Assembly: GCA_964440115.1 (NCBI GenBank)
Contig: CAYTPV010000003.1
Coordinates: forward strand, 1 to 64,000
DNA: 64,000 nt
Source: JAEWWD01 sp964440115
GTDB taxonomy: Bacteria > Bacillota > Clostridia > Christensenellales > CAG-138
Direction: 5' to 3'
A model generated the notes under the pieces. The model did no database searches, was not told where the DNA came from, and saw nothing but the letters and a program-made list of their open reading frames with translations. Within the stretch, counting starts at the first letter, position 1. The number at the start of each line of letters is the position of its first letter. This document shows positions 9,801 to 16,146 of the stretch, piece by piece. The position numbers were made by a program, and so were the translations under genes.

Positions 9801-9848
9801 AGCGAATTGGGTCTTTCGGATGCGTACATGCAGGAGGTGTTCGGATGA
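6843..9848 (+). CDS. CotH-family protein kinase with three lamin-tail domains
   Basis: A secreted or membrane-anchored protein of 1,001 residues. An N-terminal signal anchor (IRSLLLLIFVTVLCAAG) is followed by three lamin-tail-like (LTD) beta-sandwich domains starting near residues 40, 197 and 355; each repeats 'NE-x-M/L-x-SN … PDWIELYN … G-x-x-LSD … W-x-FP'. A chitobiase/Fn3-associated type domain (about 500-580, TIYYTTDCTTPTASSSRY) precedes the CotH kinase domain (about 583-1000), which has KSLVLRPGAQDQNRGKIRDE, LYLNGEYWGVYFLKEK and WKWVYYDFCWGW. CotH proteins are atypical kinases that phosphorylate spore-coat or extracellular proteins. The start is a TTG at 6843 behind AAGGAG; a TTG at 6780 is in frame but lacks a ribosome binding site. 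It overlaps the VTC gene by four bases (ATGA), indicating translational coupling. Confidence 0.88.
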   Translation: MRIRSLLLLIFVTVLCAAGLFLVFTLHDGSAGTGNAGKTGIRINEVMTSNKGMISDGNGKFPDWIELYNSSDADVNISGYGLSDDKLTAAKWAFPSGTIVPAKGYIVVFCSGDAQDGAMHAPFKLSAQDALILSNTSGHVVDSMQLKSVAAGSVLAFDDTDNAWKEFAYPSPGFPNTEEGAKQYRDSLQTTTVDNGVRVNEFMASNATTLPGKLGDYPDYIELINTTDKQVDISGCGLSDDENQPMKWVFPAGTVISPKGLLLVYCSGRDGWQEDELNSPFKLRAYGESVVFSSNSGGIIDSYTYAEMQADQAMAREPDGTGEWKSTAQPTPGYPNTDDGFAAFSNTSALPKGAVMLSEALTSNAGSYTVNNTTPDWIELYNSSSSPVSLKDYALSDNPNNPALWKFPDITINPGEYLTVLATGNDVRDTQKKTLETNFALSGAGEPVLLFSPDGELLDKLLLPHSAPDISYGRTDGKLLYYATPTPGAKNGEGALGITRMPSFSTKPGVFDAAVSIELAADESETIYYTTDCTTPTASSSRYEGPISIAHNTVIRAVAMRDGYLTGGVNSGTYLFTADDVNHKLPIVTLVTDPDNLWDSKKGIYAFGENYDPDLPYGDSLLTANFYQGRGIQGEEVQTQWERPASFAVFTDDTRTEAFSQNVSIRIAGAFGRGRAQKGFNVVARSKYGSNSMAYSFFDNRPYTEYKSLVLRPGAQDQNRGKIRDELSAGVLEGSDIDMLYQAYKPYVLYLNGEYWGVYFLKEKRSRFFVAQHEGIQDSDNLDLLKASSQVSHGNNKEWLNLMEYIEDHDLSSAENYKYVEERIDVNSFMDYMICELYVGNSDYANIQYYKLPGGKWKWVYYDFCWGWSNINHQTVTLRRGSAPAASCLFNAMLQNADWRDAFCRRFAQVMKTVYAPDRVNALIDKLYADVEPEIKREREKFNGATFMGMAQKAEVLGSYDSFQTNIAYIRKFVQERPAVIKAQLKSELGLSDAYMQEVFG

Positions 9849-10528
9849 AATCCTTCCGGCATGAATTGAAGTATTATATCAGCCCGGCAGAATATCAACT
9901 GCTTTCACGCAAGCTGGCGCTGACAATGGAGCGCGATCAGTTTGCAAAAAAAACCGGCAAGTACTTTATTCGCAGCCTGTACTTCGACGATTATCAGGAT
10001 ACTTCGCTGATGGAAAAGTTCGATGGTACGGACAGCCGTGATAAATACCGCATTCGTATCTATAACATGAAAGATACGGGTATCAAGCTGGAGCGCAAGC
10101 ACAAGGAAGGCCCTTATATACTCAAAAGCTCGCTCTCGCTTTCGCGGCAGGAATGCGACTCGCTACTCGCCGGAAACGTTGGATTTCTGCTCGGCCGCAA
10201 GGAAAACTTTGCGCATGAGATGTACGCGGCTTTCCGCATGCTTGCGCTCAAACCGCGCGTACTGGTAGACTATTGGCGGGAAGCATACGTATTCCCCATG
10301 GAGGATGTACGCGTTACGTTTGATATGGATATCCGTACGGCATTCCGGTCCACAGCGCTTTTTGACCCTAACGTTCCCACATACCCGGCTGTGGATGAGT
10401 TCGGGATGGTACTGGAAGTGAAATTCAACCGTTACCTGCCCGGATACATCCGCACGCTGCTGCAGCCAGTAGAAAACGCGCAGCGCAGCGCCGTCAGTAA
10501 ATATTGTTTCAGCAGAAAATACGAATAG
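9845..10528 (+). CDS. VTC-domain polyphosphate polymerase-like protein
   Basis: A 227-residue protein made of one VTC domain, the tunnel-fold domain that in yeast Vtc4 polymerises polyphosphate. Characteristic basic and acidic strand residues are seen: FRHELKYYIS at the start, IRSLYFDDYQDTSLMEK, KYRIRIYN, IKLERKHKEGPYILKSS, RVLVDYWREAYVFP, RVTFDMDIRT and VLEVKFNRYLPGYI. It overlaps the end of the CotH-type kinase gene by ATGA and is 12 bases from the DUF4956 gene. This three-gene arrangement recurs in many Firmicutes. Polyphosphate synthesis is the family's known activity; whether this protein polymerises polyphosphate or acts on another triphosphate is not settled. Confidence 0.88.
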   Translation: MKSFRHELKYYISPAEYQLLSRKLALTMERDQFAKKTGKYFIRSLYFDDYQDTSLMEKFDGTDSRDKYRIRIYNMKDTGIKLERKHKEGPYILKSSLSLSRQECDSLLAGNVGFLLGRKENFAHEMYAAFRMLALKPRVLVDYWREAYVFPMEDVRVTFDMDIRTAFRSTALFDPNVPTYPAVDEFGMVLEVKFNRYLPGYIRTLLQPVENAQRSAVSKYCFSRKYE

Positions 10529-10540
10529 GAGGAACCTCCC

Positions 10541-11215
10541 ATGCCCAGCCAAAACCTCACGGAGGCGTTTAATATCAAAGCGCTGTTCAACAGCCCGCTG
10601 TCGCCGATTCAGATCATTGTTACGCTTGTCGTATCGCTGCTGCTTGGCGGCTTTATATTCATGATCTATAAAAAGACCTTCGGCGGCGTGCTGTATTCGC
10701 GTACGTTTAATTTGAGCCTTGTCATGCTGACCATGGTCACGACTCTGGTGCTGCTGCTCATCAACAACAACTTCGCAATGAGCCTTGGTATGGTAGGCGC
10801 ACTGTCCATCATCCGTTTCCGTACGGCAGTGAAGGATCCCATGGATACGACTTTCATGTTCTGGGCGGTCGGCGAAGGCATTGCACTGGGCGCACAGTTC
10901 TTTGATGTGGCGTTTATCGGCGCAGGCGTGATCGGACTTGTCATGGTGCTGCTCACGGTGTTCAAAGTACGCTCCAGCATGCCGTATCTGCTGATACTTC
11001 ATTATCACGAAGGCGCGTCACAGGCTGTGAAGGGCCTGATTAAGCAGCTTCCGCGCACCCGTGTACGCAGCAAGACAATCCAACGCGACGGCGTAGAGCT
11101 CACTCTGGAGGTCCGTCTTAGGGATGAAGAGACCGCGCTGGTGGATAAATTCCTGCGCGTGGAGGGCGTATACGACGCAACCCTGATCGCACATCAGGGG
11201 GATATGGTCTCCTAG
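10541..11215 (+). CDS. DUF4956 integral membrane protein
   Basis: The 224-residue protein has three or four membrane spans (ITLVVSLLLGGFIFMIY preceded by IQIIV; SLVMLTMVTTLVLLLI; FFDVAFIGAGVIGLVMVLLTVF) and the conserved family loop MVGALSIIRFRTAVKDPMDT, followed by a cytoplasmic C-terminal domain of about 75 residues (LEVRLRDEETALVDKFLRVEGVYDATLI). No biochemical function is established for DUF4956. Its constant pairing with VTC and CotH proteins suggests a membrane partner of the VTC protein. The ribosome binding site AGGAGG is followed by CCTCC, so the site can pair with itself in a small hairpin (GGAG-GAAC-CTCC) that could dampen initiation. Confidence 0.85.
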   Translation: MPSQNLTEAFNIKALFNSPLSPIQIIVTLVVSLLLGGFIFMIYKKTFGGVLYSRTFNLSLVMLTMVTTLVLLLINNNFAMSLGMVGALSIIRFRTAVKDPMDTTFMFWAVGEGIALGAQFFDVAFIGAGVIGLVMVLLTVFKVRSSMPYLLILHYHEGASQAVKGLIKQLPRTRVRSKTIQRDGVELTLEVRLRDEETALVDKFLRVEGVYDATLIAHQGDMVS

Positions 11216-11216
11216 T

Positions 11217-11243
11217 CACAAAAGTGGCGTTGCCACTTTTGTG
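11217..11243 (+). terminator. Intrinsic terminator after the CotH/VTC/DUF4956 operon
   Basis: A perfect 12-base-pair hairpin with a GTT loop starts two bases after the DUF4956 stop codon. It reads AAAA-GTGGC-GTT-GCCAC-TTTT at its core, so it can act in either direction. Confidence 0.7.
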
Positions 11244-11265
11244 AGACCCTTCGGGGGAGTTCTCG

Positions 11266-11342
11266 CAAATGCCTGCGCCTTTCAGGCGCGGCCGGCATTT
11301 GTGCAAGGTGTCATTTGCGACGCGCATGTCGCCGCAAATGAC
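11266..11342. repeat. Two further adjacent imperfect palindromes
   Basis: Hairpin A pairs CAAATGCC (11266-11273) with GGCATTTG (11294-11301) and has an inner GCGCCT-TTC-AGGCGC stem. Hairpin B pairs GTCATTTGCG (11310-11319) with CGCAAATGAC (11333-11342). With the terminator before and the one after, four hairpins fill the spacer 11216-11429. No gene is seen here. Confidence 0.7.
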
Positions 11343-11371
11343 GGATTATATGCTACAGCTCTTGAAGCTGC

Positions 11372-11401
11372 AAAAAAGACTGCTATGTAAGCAGTCTTTT
11401 T
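11372..11401 (-). terminator. Intrinsic terminator of the lipid kinase gene
   Basis: Stem GACTGCT/AGCAGTC with loop ATGTA, flanked by six A on one side and five T on the other. It lies 28 bases downstream of the kinase stop codon on the minus strand and would also work on the plus strand. Confidence 0.8.
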
Positions 11402-11429
11402 ATGTATCAAGATATTTGAAATACGGTAC

Positions 11430-12314
11430 TTATACCTTTTTCCCCATTTTTACCAACAAGGATGCGGGGCGGATGCTGAATGTGACAGGCGTTTCTCCCA
11501 CCACTTCACCGTCGAGCTGCATGCGGGATGCAGGCTCGCTGTATACGGTAATCTCCTTAGCTCTGAAGTAGTGGACTTTGGACAAAGAAAGATGCTTTCC
11601 TTTGATAAACTTCATCAGCACGAATATGACTGTAAATATTGTGACATCGTTGATGACGCAGATATCCAGCAGCCCGTCCGTTGGGTCTGCAAGCGGCGCG
11701 ACATTCATGCCGCCGCCAAAATGCGTGCCGTTGCAGGCAGCTACGATCAGCGCGTTGCTCTGGTATTCGCCCTCAGACGATACAACGCGCACGTGGCGCA
11801 ATTTTAGTTTTGTCAGCGTGCGAAACAAGCCCAATGTATAGGCAGTCAGTCCGCTGAATCGTTTTTTATAACGCTCTGTATTGATCAGCACGTCAACATC
11901 AAAGCCAAACCCGCCGATGTTAAAAAACAGTTTGCCGTTTGCCGAAGCCGCATCCATCGGCTTGGTTTCCCCATCAAGCAATATATCCAGCGCTGCCGCA
12001 GGATCCTGCGGTATTCGCAGAGCGCGTACCATGTCGTTGCCTGTGCCGCAGGGAATCACGCCCAAGGGAATGCCGCACCCAACCATTTCCTGCGCGACCT
12101 CCCGCACGGTGCCATCGCCGCCAACTGCCACGATACATTCGTGCCCCTGTTTGATGGCTTCACGGGTCAGTTCCAAGGCATGTCCTGCATATTCAGAACG
12201 TGCAACAGTGTATACTACGCCCTTGAGTTTAAGCAGTTCTTCTACCTTTTCAAATGCCTTTACCGAAGCGCCATTGCCCGCGACCGGGTTGAATATGAAA
12301 TGCAGACTGGACAA
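11430..12314 (-). CDS. Diacylglycerol/lipid kinase family protein (YegS/DagK-like)
   Basis: The 294-residue cytoplasmic or membrane-peripheral enzyme belongs to the DAGK catalytic family, which transfers phosphate from ATP to lipid hydroxyl groups. The N-terminal domain starts FIFNPVAGNGASVKAF and holds the nucleotide loop IVAVGGDGTVREVAQ (about residues 60-75) and GVIPCGTGNDMVRAL (about 97). The C-terminal domain contains FNIGGFGFDVDVLI and GGGMNVAPLADPTDGLLDIC. Length and motifs match the phospholipid-recycling DgkB/YegS group. The start is a TTG at 12314 behind AGGAGGAAC; no better start is nearby. It is transcribed toward the CotH cassette and ends in a strong hairpin. Confidence 0.88.
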   Translation of the reverse strand: MSSLHFIFNPVAGNGASVKAFEKVEELLKLKGVVYTVARSEYAGHALELTREAIKQGHECIVAVGGDGTVREVAQEMVGCGIPLGVIPCGTGNDMVRALRIPQDPAAALDILLDGETKPMDAASANGKLFFNIGGFGFDVDVLINTERYKKRFSGLTAYTLGLFRTLTKLKLRHVRVVSSEGEYQSNALIVAACNGTHFGGGMNVAPLADPTDGLLDICVINDVTIFTVIFVLMKFIKGKHLSLSKVHYFRAKEITVYSEPASRMQLDGEVVGETPVTFSIRPASLLVKMGKKV

Positions 12315-12460
12315 AAGAATGTTCCTCCTGCCGAACTGTTTTTTCAGGTTCTATCATACCCGCAAATCACGATTTTGTATAGATTGGATAAGCAGATTGT
12401 AACATATCATCCCCGTCTGTTCATAGTTTAAGCTAAAATCGACGAATACCATTTTAATGC

Positions 12461-12489
12461 TTGACATACCGTGCGGGATTTACTATAAT
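12461..12489 (+). promoter_or_regulatory. Consensus promoter of the tRNA-Arg gene
   Basis: TTGACA at 12461-12466 and TATAAT at 12484-12489 with a 17-base spacer, a perfect vegetative-sigma match. Transcription would start near 12496, about 20 bases before the tRNA. Confidence 0.93.
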
Positions 12490-12517
12490 AATTCACGCAG
12501 CTTCTGAAAAAGCGCGT

Positions 12518-12594
12518 GCGCCCTTGGCTCAGCTGGATAGAGCGTTTGGCTACGGACCAGAAGGTCGGGGGTTCGAATCCCTCAGGGCGCGCCA
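12518..12594 (+). tRNA. tRNA-Arg (anticodon ACG), CCA encoded
   Basis: A full cloverleaf of 77 bases: acceptor GCGCCCT/AGGGCGC (seven pairs), D arm GCTC/GAGC, anticodon arm TTTGG-CTACGGA-CCAGA with anticodon ACG at 12552-12554, T arm GGGGG-TTCGAAT-CCCTC and a genomic CCA at 12592-12594. The ACG anticodon, read as ICG after deamination, decodes CGN arginine codons. It stands alone as a single-gene transcription unit between its own promoter and terminator. Confidence 0.97.
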
Positions 12595-12598
12595 AGTA

Positions 12599-12637
12599 AA
12601 AACCCCTAAACGTTTAGCGTTTGGGGGTTTTGCTTTT
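12599..12637 (+). terminator. Intrinsic terminator of the tRNA-Arg gene
   Basis: Arms AAAACCCCTAAACG and CGTTTGGGGGTTTT pair over 14 bases (one G-T pair) around the loop TTTAG, followed by GCTTTT. It begins five bases after the CCA end. Confidence 0.92.
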
Positions 12638-12724
12638 GTACATTCATCTGCATCCTCTTGATTATCGACATAAAGCAACGGCATGCACCGTGCCAAAAAA
12701 CGAGCGACACAACAATTTCAACAC

Positions 12725-12748
12725 ATAAAAAAGGAGCCGAAGCTCCTT
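12725..12748 (-). terminator. Intrinsic terminator of the 66-residue protein gene
   Basis: On the minus strand AAGGAGC-TTCG-GCTCCTT is followed by a T run. The hairpin overlaps the stop codon of the small gene. Confidence 0.85.
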
Positions 12749-12947
12749 AATCATCACCGCGAAGAAGGTTTTCTGCATAATCTCTCAGGCTTTCAAGCGA
12801 ATTGACATTCCCTGCACGAGTGCTGATTTGGTCACGCACGTAATCAGGAAGCTTATCGAAATACGCTTTTGCCTGGGCATCGTCTTTTAGCAGCGCATGC
12901 ATATCCGGATATTTTTGCTCGAATACAACCGGGTCCTTTTGCAACAT
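12747..12947 (-). CDS. Small acidic protein of unknown function (66 aa)
   Basis: A 66-residue soluble protein starting MLQKDPVVFEQKYPDMHALL and ending in SLRDYAENLLRGDD. It is predicted mostly helical, with no membrane segment or cysteine motif. The start at 12947 follows GAGGTGAG by a suitable distance; a longer frame starting at 13040 has no ribosome binding site. I do not recognise a named family. It looks like a conserved small Firmicutes protein because the start, ribosome binding site and terminator are all well formed. It lies downstream of the ABC-F gene on the same strand, 94 bases away, and may be co-transcribed with it. Confidence 0.7.
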   Translation of the reverse strand: MLQKDPVVFEQKYPDMHALLKDDAQAKAYFDKLPDYVRDQISTRAGNVNSLESLRDYAENLLRGDD

Positions 12948-13041
12948 GTTTCTCACCTCAGATTTAGAATGTCCTGAACGATGAGTATTATGTCGGCAAA
13001 AGAACCTCGATACAGAAGTACTTTCTGACGTCCCGCACAAC

Positions 13042-14670
13042 CTAGTCCGCGATTAAGCGCGCCGCAGCCTCTCTTTGACGCAGCACCTCAGGGTCTTCAA
13101 TATATTCATCGAAGCTCTCGCGGCGGTCGATCAGTGTACCGGGCAGCAATTCTATGATACGATTGGCAACCGTCTGCATAACCTGATGATCGTGCGAAGC
13201 GAACAGCATCACCCCGCCAAATTCGGTCATTCCTTCGTTGAGTGCGGTGATCGCCTCAAGGTCGAGGTGGTTGGTAGGCTCGTTCAAAATCAGCACATTC
13301 GCGCCGGAAAGCATCAGCTTTGCAAGCATGCAGCGATTTTTTTCACCGCCGGAAAGCACATAGGCTTGCTTGAGCGCTTCTTCCCCCGAAAACAGCAGGC
13401 GTCCCAACCAGCCACGGATGGTGGATTCATACTGATCCCGCGAAAACTGGCGCAGCCAATCCACTAGCGTTAATTCCACACCATCGAAATAGGCAGAATT
13501 ATCGGAGGGCATATAGGCCTGTGTTGTCGTAACACCCCACTTGAAACTTCCCTCGTCGGGCTCAAGCTCGCCCGCGAGTATTTCAAAGAGGGTGGTACGC
13601 GCGAGTTCATCCTCGCCGACAAAGGCAATCTTATCGCCCGGAACCACTACAAAACTGAGTTTATCCAGCACCTTTCGGCCGCCGATGGTTTTGCTGATGC
13701 CGTTGACAGACAAAATATCGTTGCCGACCTCGCGGTCGGGTTTGAAATGAATGAAGGGATAACGCCGCGATGAGGGCGCGAAATTATCCATCTGGAGGTT
13801 ATCGAGCATCTTTTTGCGGGATGTCGCCTGGCGCGATTTGGACGCGTTGGCGCTAAAACGAGCGATAAACTCCTGCAATTCCTTTATCTTCTGTTCGTTG
13901 AGCTTGCGCTTATCCTTTTCCTGCCGGGCGGCAAGCTGCGTATATTCATACCAGAAATCGTAGTTGCCCACATACATCTGTATCTTGCCATAATCGATAT
14001 CGACGATGTGAGTGCAAACCTTGTTCAGGAAATGCCGGTCATGCGATACCACGATCACTGTGTTGGGGAATTCCAGCAGGAATTCCTCCAGCCACTTGAT
14101 GGCATACAAATCAAGGTTATTGGTCGGCTCGTCCAACAGAAGAATGTCCGGTTTTGCGAACAGCGCCTGCGCGAGCAGCACCTTTACCTTGCGCGGGCCA
14201 TCCAATTCCGCCATCTTCTGCTGATGGTACTCCCCGGTGACGCCTAACCCATTTAACAGCGTTTCAGCATCCGGCTCGGCGTTCCAGCCATCCATCTCGC
14301 TGAATTCACCCTCAAGCTCCGCCAATAAAAGGCCGTCCGCGTCATCGAAATCCTGCTTGGCGTAAAGGGCCTCCTTTTTCTGCATAATCTCATACAGACG
14401 TTCATAGCCCATAATGACGGTTTCGAGCGCGGTATATTCATCAAAGGCGTAGTGATCCTGCCGTAATACCGCGATTCGCTCGCCGGGGGTTACGCTGATC
14501 TCACCCTTGTTGGGCTCCAGCTCGCCGGAAAGAATCCTTAAAAAAGTCGATTTGCCGGTGCCGTTGGCGCCTATCAGACCATAACAGTTGCCTGGAGTAA
14601 ATTGAACATCCACGTTTTGGAACAGCGGCCGTCCGCCAAATTGAAGCGATATTCCCTGTGCGCTGATCAT
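13042..14670 (-). CDS. ABC-F family ATPase (YkpA/YbiT subgroup) with one degenerate ATP site
   Basis: A soluble 542-residue protein with two ABC domains joined by a charged helical linker (about 240-290, QEKDKRKLNEQKIKELQEF, then SANASKSRQATSRKKM) and no transmembrane part. ABC-F proteins act on the ribosome. Domain 1 has an intact Walker A (GANGTGKST) and Walker B (ILLLDEPTNNLD), but its signature reads LDGPR instead of LSGGE. Domain 2 has an intact signature (LSGGEKNR), but its Walker A reads GEDELARTT, without the lysine, and its Walker B reads LILNEPTNHLD, with Asp replaced by Asn. Because ABC sites form head to tail, one composite site is complete and the other is degraded at all three motifs. 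The start ATG at 14670 has only a weak AAGGAAACG element upstream. Confidence 0.9.
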   Translation of the reverse strand: MISAQGISLQFGGRPLFQNVDVQFTPGNCYGLIGANGTGKSTFLRILSGELEPNKGEISVTPGERIAVLRQDHYAFDEYTALETVIMGYERLYEIMQKKEALYAKQDFDDADGLLLAELEGEFSEMDGWNAEPDAETLLNGLGVTGEYHQQKMAELDGPRKVKVLLAQALFAKPDILLLDEPTNNLDLYAIKWLEEFLLEFPNTVIVVSHDRHFLNKVCTHIVDIDYGKIQMYVGNYDFWYEYTQLAARQEKDKRKLNEQKIKELQEFIARFSANASKSRQATSRKKMLDNLQMDNFAPSSRRYPFIHFKPDREVGNDILSVNGISKTIGGRKVLDKLSFVVVPGDKIAFVGEDELARTTLFEILAGELEPDEGSFKWGVTTTQAYMPSDNSAYFDGVELTLVDWLRQFSRDQYESTIRGWLGRLLFSGEEALKQAYVLSGGEKNRCMLAKLMLSGANVLILNEPTNHLDLEAITALNEGMTEFGGVMLFASHDHQVMQTVANRIIELLPGTLIDRRESFDEYIEDPEVLRQREAAARLIAD

Positions 14671-14726
14671 ATGTTTTTCATTCGTTTCCTTATACTCATA
14701 TTCGATTTATCATACCATATCCCCTG

Positions 14727-14746
14727 TTGCTTGCATAGGCAAGCAA
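14727..14746. repeat. Palindrome upstream of the ABC-F gene
   Basis: TTGCTTGC-ATAG-GCAAGCAA, an eight-base-pair hairpin 57 bases upstream of the ABC-F start, within its probable promoter or leader. The rest of 14671-14923 shows no gene that I can support. Confidence 0.55.
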
Positions 14747-14923
14747 TATTCGAGCAGAAATCCGCACTGCAGCATACGGTGGAGAACCAGTGCTTACATG
14801 AACGCGCCGCGTTCAAAACCAGAACTAACGCCGTTTAAAACGATGTCAGTAGAGTTCAGTCTGATTTCGAACTTCGACATTTTTTTGTTCTATCGTCAGG
14901 GTTATTCTTTTATGGCATTATGT

Positions 14924-15361
14924 TTATACGGTTTGATAATCTCCGATTTTTCCCCAATCATAAGTAGCGTCATAATCTGGGTTTGGGGAGTCAAAGTGAA
15001 TATACACGGGTGATTCATCGAGTTCCGTATGCTGCTCGAATAAAAATCTATCCCCCTGTCGCACTGCCTTCAACGCCAAAGGCATTTCTTCCATGAATAT
15101 GCCGAACCTGACAGCGCTGCTGCCCACGTAAACCGACCCAATCAGTGCAGGACCTGACTGCGTCTGCTGCCATTGCAGCCTTACCTCGTCTCGCATGGCG
15201 TCAATCGCATCCTCGGCGTAGCTATCGCCGACATACAGGAACAGCTGCGCTGTGATATCCGAATGCGTGAGCGTATACTTTCTTCCTTCAACCGGATCAT
15301 ACGGCTGCATTTCGCCACGATATTGCACCAGTACCTTGTATGGATCAAATTTAAACACCAC
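14924..15361 (-). CDS. Staygreen (SGR) family protein, bacterial
   Basis: The 145-residue protein carries the hallmark staygreen stretch RKYTLTHSDITAQLFLYVG near residues 27-45 and the following Y-A-E-D…MRDEV segment. Plant SGR removes magnesium from chlorophyll a; bacterial homologues occur sporadically in non-photosynthetic Clostridia and Chloroflexi-like lineages and have been discussed as the source of the plant gene. The host here shows no photosynthesis genes, so the natural substrate must be something else or dietary chlorophyll. The start is GTG at 15361, or a second GTG at 15358, behind GGGGGGA. It is a single-gene unit not visibly linked to its neighbours. Confidence 0.8.
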   Translation of the reverse strand: MVFKFDPYKVLVQYRGEMQPYDPVEGRKYTLTHSDITAQLFLYVGDSYAEDAIDAMRDEVRLQWQQTQSGPALIGSVYVGSSAVRFGIFMEEMPLALKAVRQGDRFLFEQHTELDESPVYIHFDSPNPDYDATYDWGKIGDYQTV

Positions 15362-15426
15362 TATCCCCCCAAGCCGTATATTCTATTCCGACCGGGGCGA
15401 ATTGGTTCAGGGGTTATAAACTGCTT

Positions 15427-15457
15427 AAAAAATGAACCCCGGACAAACCGGAGTTCA
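15427..15457 (-). terminator. Intrinsic terminator of the BMP-transporter operon
   Basis: On the minus strand TGAAC-T-CCGG pairs with CCGG-G-GTTCA around TTTGT, with one mismatch, and is followed by six T. It lies 28 bases after the flavoprotein stop codon and closes block 1. Confidence 0.85.
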
Positions 15458-15484
15458 TGTCAGAGCCATGATTTATTATTCGAG

Positions 15485-16117
15485 TCAGCTTTTCTGCCTT
15501 TGTGCCATTGCCTGTTTGCCCAAATCATAAATAGTGCAAACCTCGGCCAGCTTTTTCGCAAGCTTGGTGGCGGTTTCCATGCCGATCACATCGTCCGCCG
15601 CGCCTTCGGCCTTTCGATCCTGAGACCAGACCTTGCCGCCGGTGTATCCGCCTACCTCATTGGAAACGATGTTCATGCTGCGCGTTGCAAACAGGTGGAT
15701 GATATCCAAAACCGTCGTCTCCTGCCCGCCATTTCGCGTGCCGCCCACGCCAATCGCCGCCACGAACTTGTTGCGCATCACGCCGGGAAAACAATGCGTG
15801 GCGGGGCGCATTCTGGAACAGAAGGCATGCAGTTGAGGCGTCGCCATGGTAGCGTATACCGGCGATGCCACAAGCAGACCGTCAGCCTGCATAATTTTAT
15901 CAAAAAGCTCCTGCATATCGTCCTTGAGTATGCACCACTTTTTTTCACGTTTGCAGTAGCCGCAGTCACAGCATGGCGCGATTTGTTTGCCCGCAAGCGT
16001 AATAAGCTCCGTTTCTATGGTTGGATCATACTCTTTCACCGCTTGAAGAGCCTGCTCCAGCACATATTCCGTTGCGCCATGTTTGGGACTGCCGCACAGC
16101 CCGACGATTTTGACCAT
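15485..16117 (-). CDS. Flavodoxin-like iron-sulfur flavoprotein (NADPH-dependent FMN reductase family)
   Basis: The 210-residue protein has a flavodoxin fold: FMN phosphate loop VGLCGSPKHGATEYVLEQAL (residues 5-24), then a compact cysteine cluster CCDCGYCKREKKWC (about 48-61) typical of iron-sulfur flavoproteins, the loop VASPVYATMATPQL that contacts the flavin ring, and GVGGTRNGGQETT. Such proteins move electrons between ferredoxin or NAD(P)H and partner enzymes. The start at 16117 is chosen because AAGGAGG lies six bases upstream; an in-frame ATG at 16150 has none. It is the last gene of a minus-strand operon behind a RibD-C reductase and a purine/nucleoside-type transporter, so it may supply electrons to reduce a purine breakdown product. 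Confidence 0.82.
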   Translation of the reverse strand: MVKIVGLCGSPKHGATEYVLEQALQAVKEYDPTIETELITLAGKQIAPCCDCGYCKREKKWCILKDDMQELFDKIMQADGLLVASPVYATMATPQLHAFCSRMRPATHCFPGVMRNKFVAAIGVGGTRNGGQETTVLDIIHLFATRSMNIVSNEVGGYTGGKVWSQDRKAEGAADDVIGMETATKLAKKLAEVCTIYDLGKQAMAQRQKS

Positions 16118-16146
16118 GTTTGCCTCCTTATGAAATACCTCTGCCG

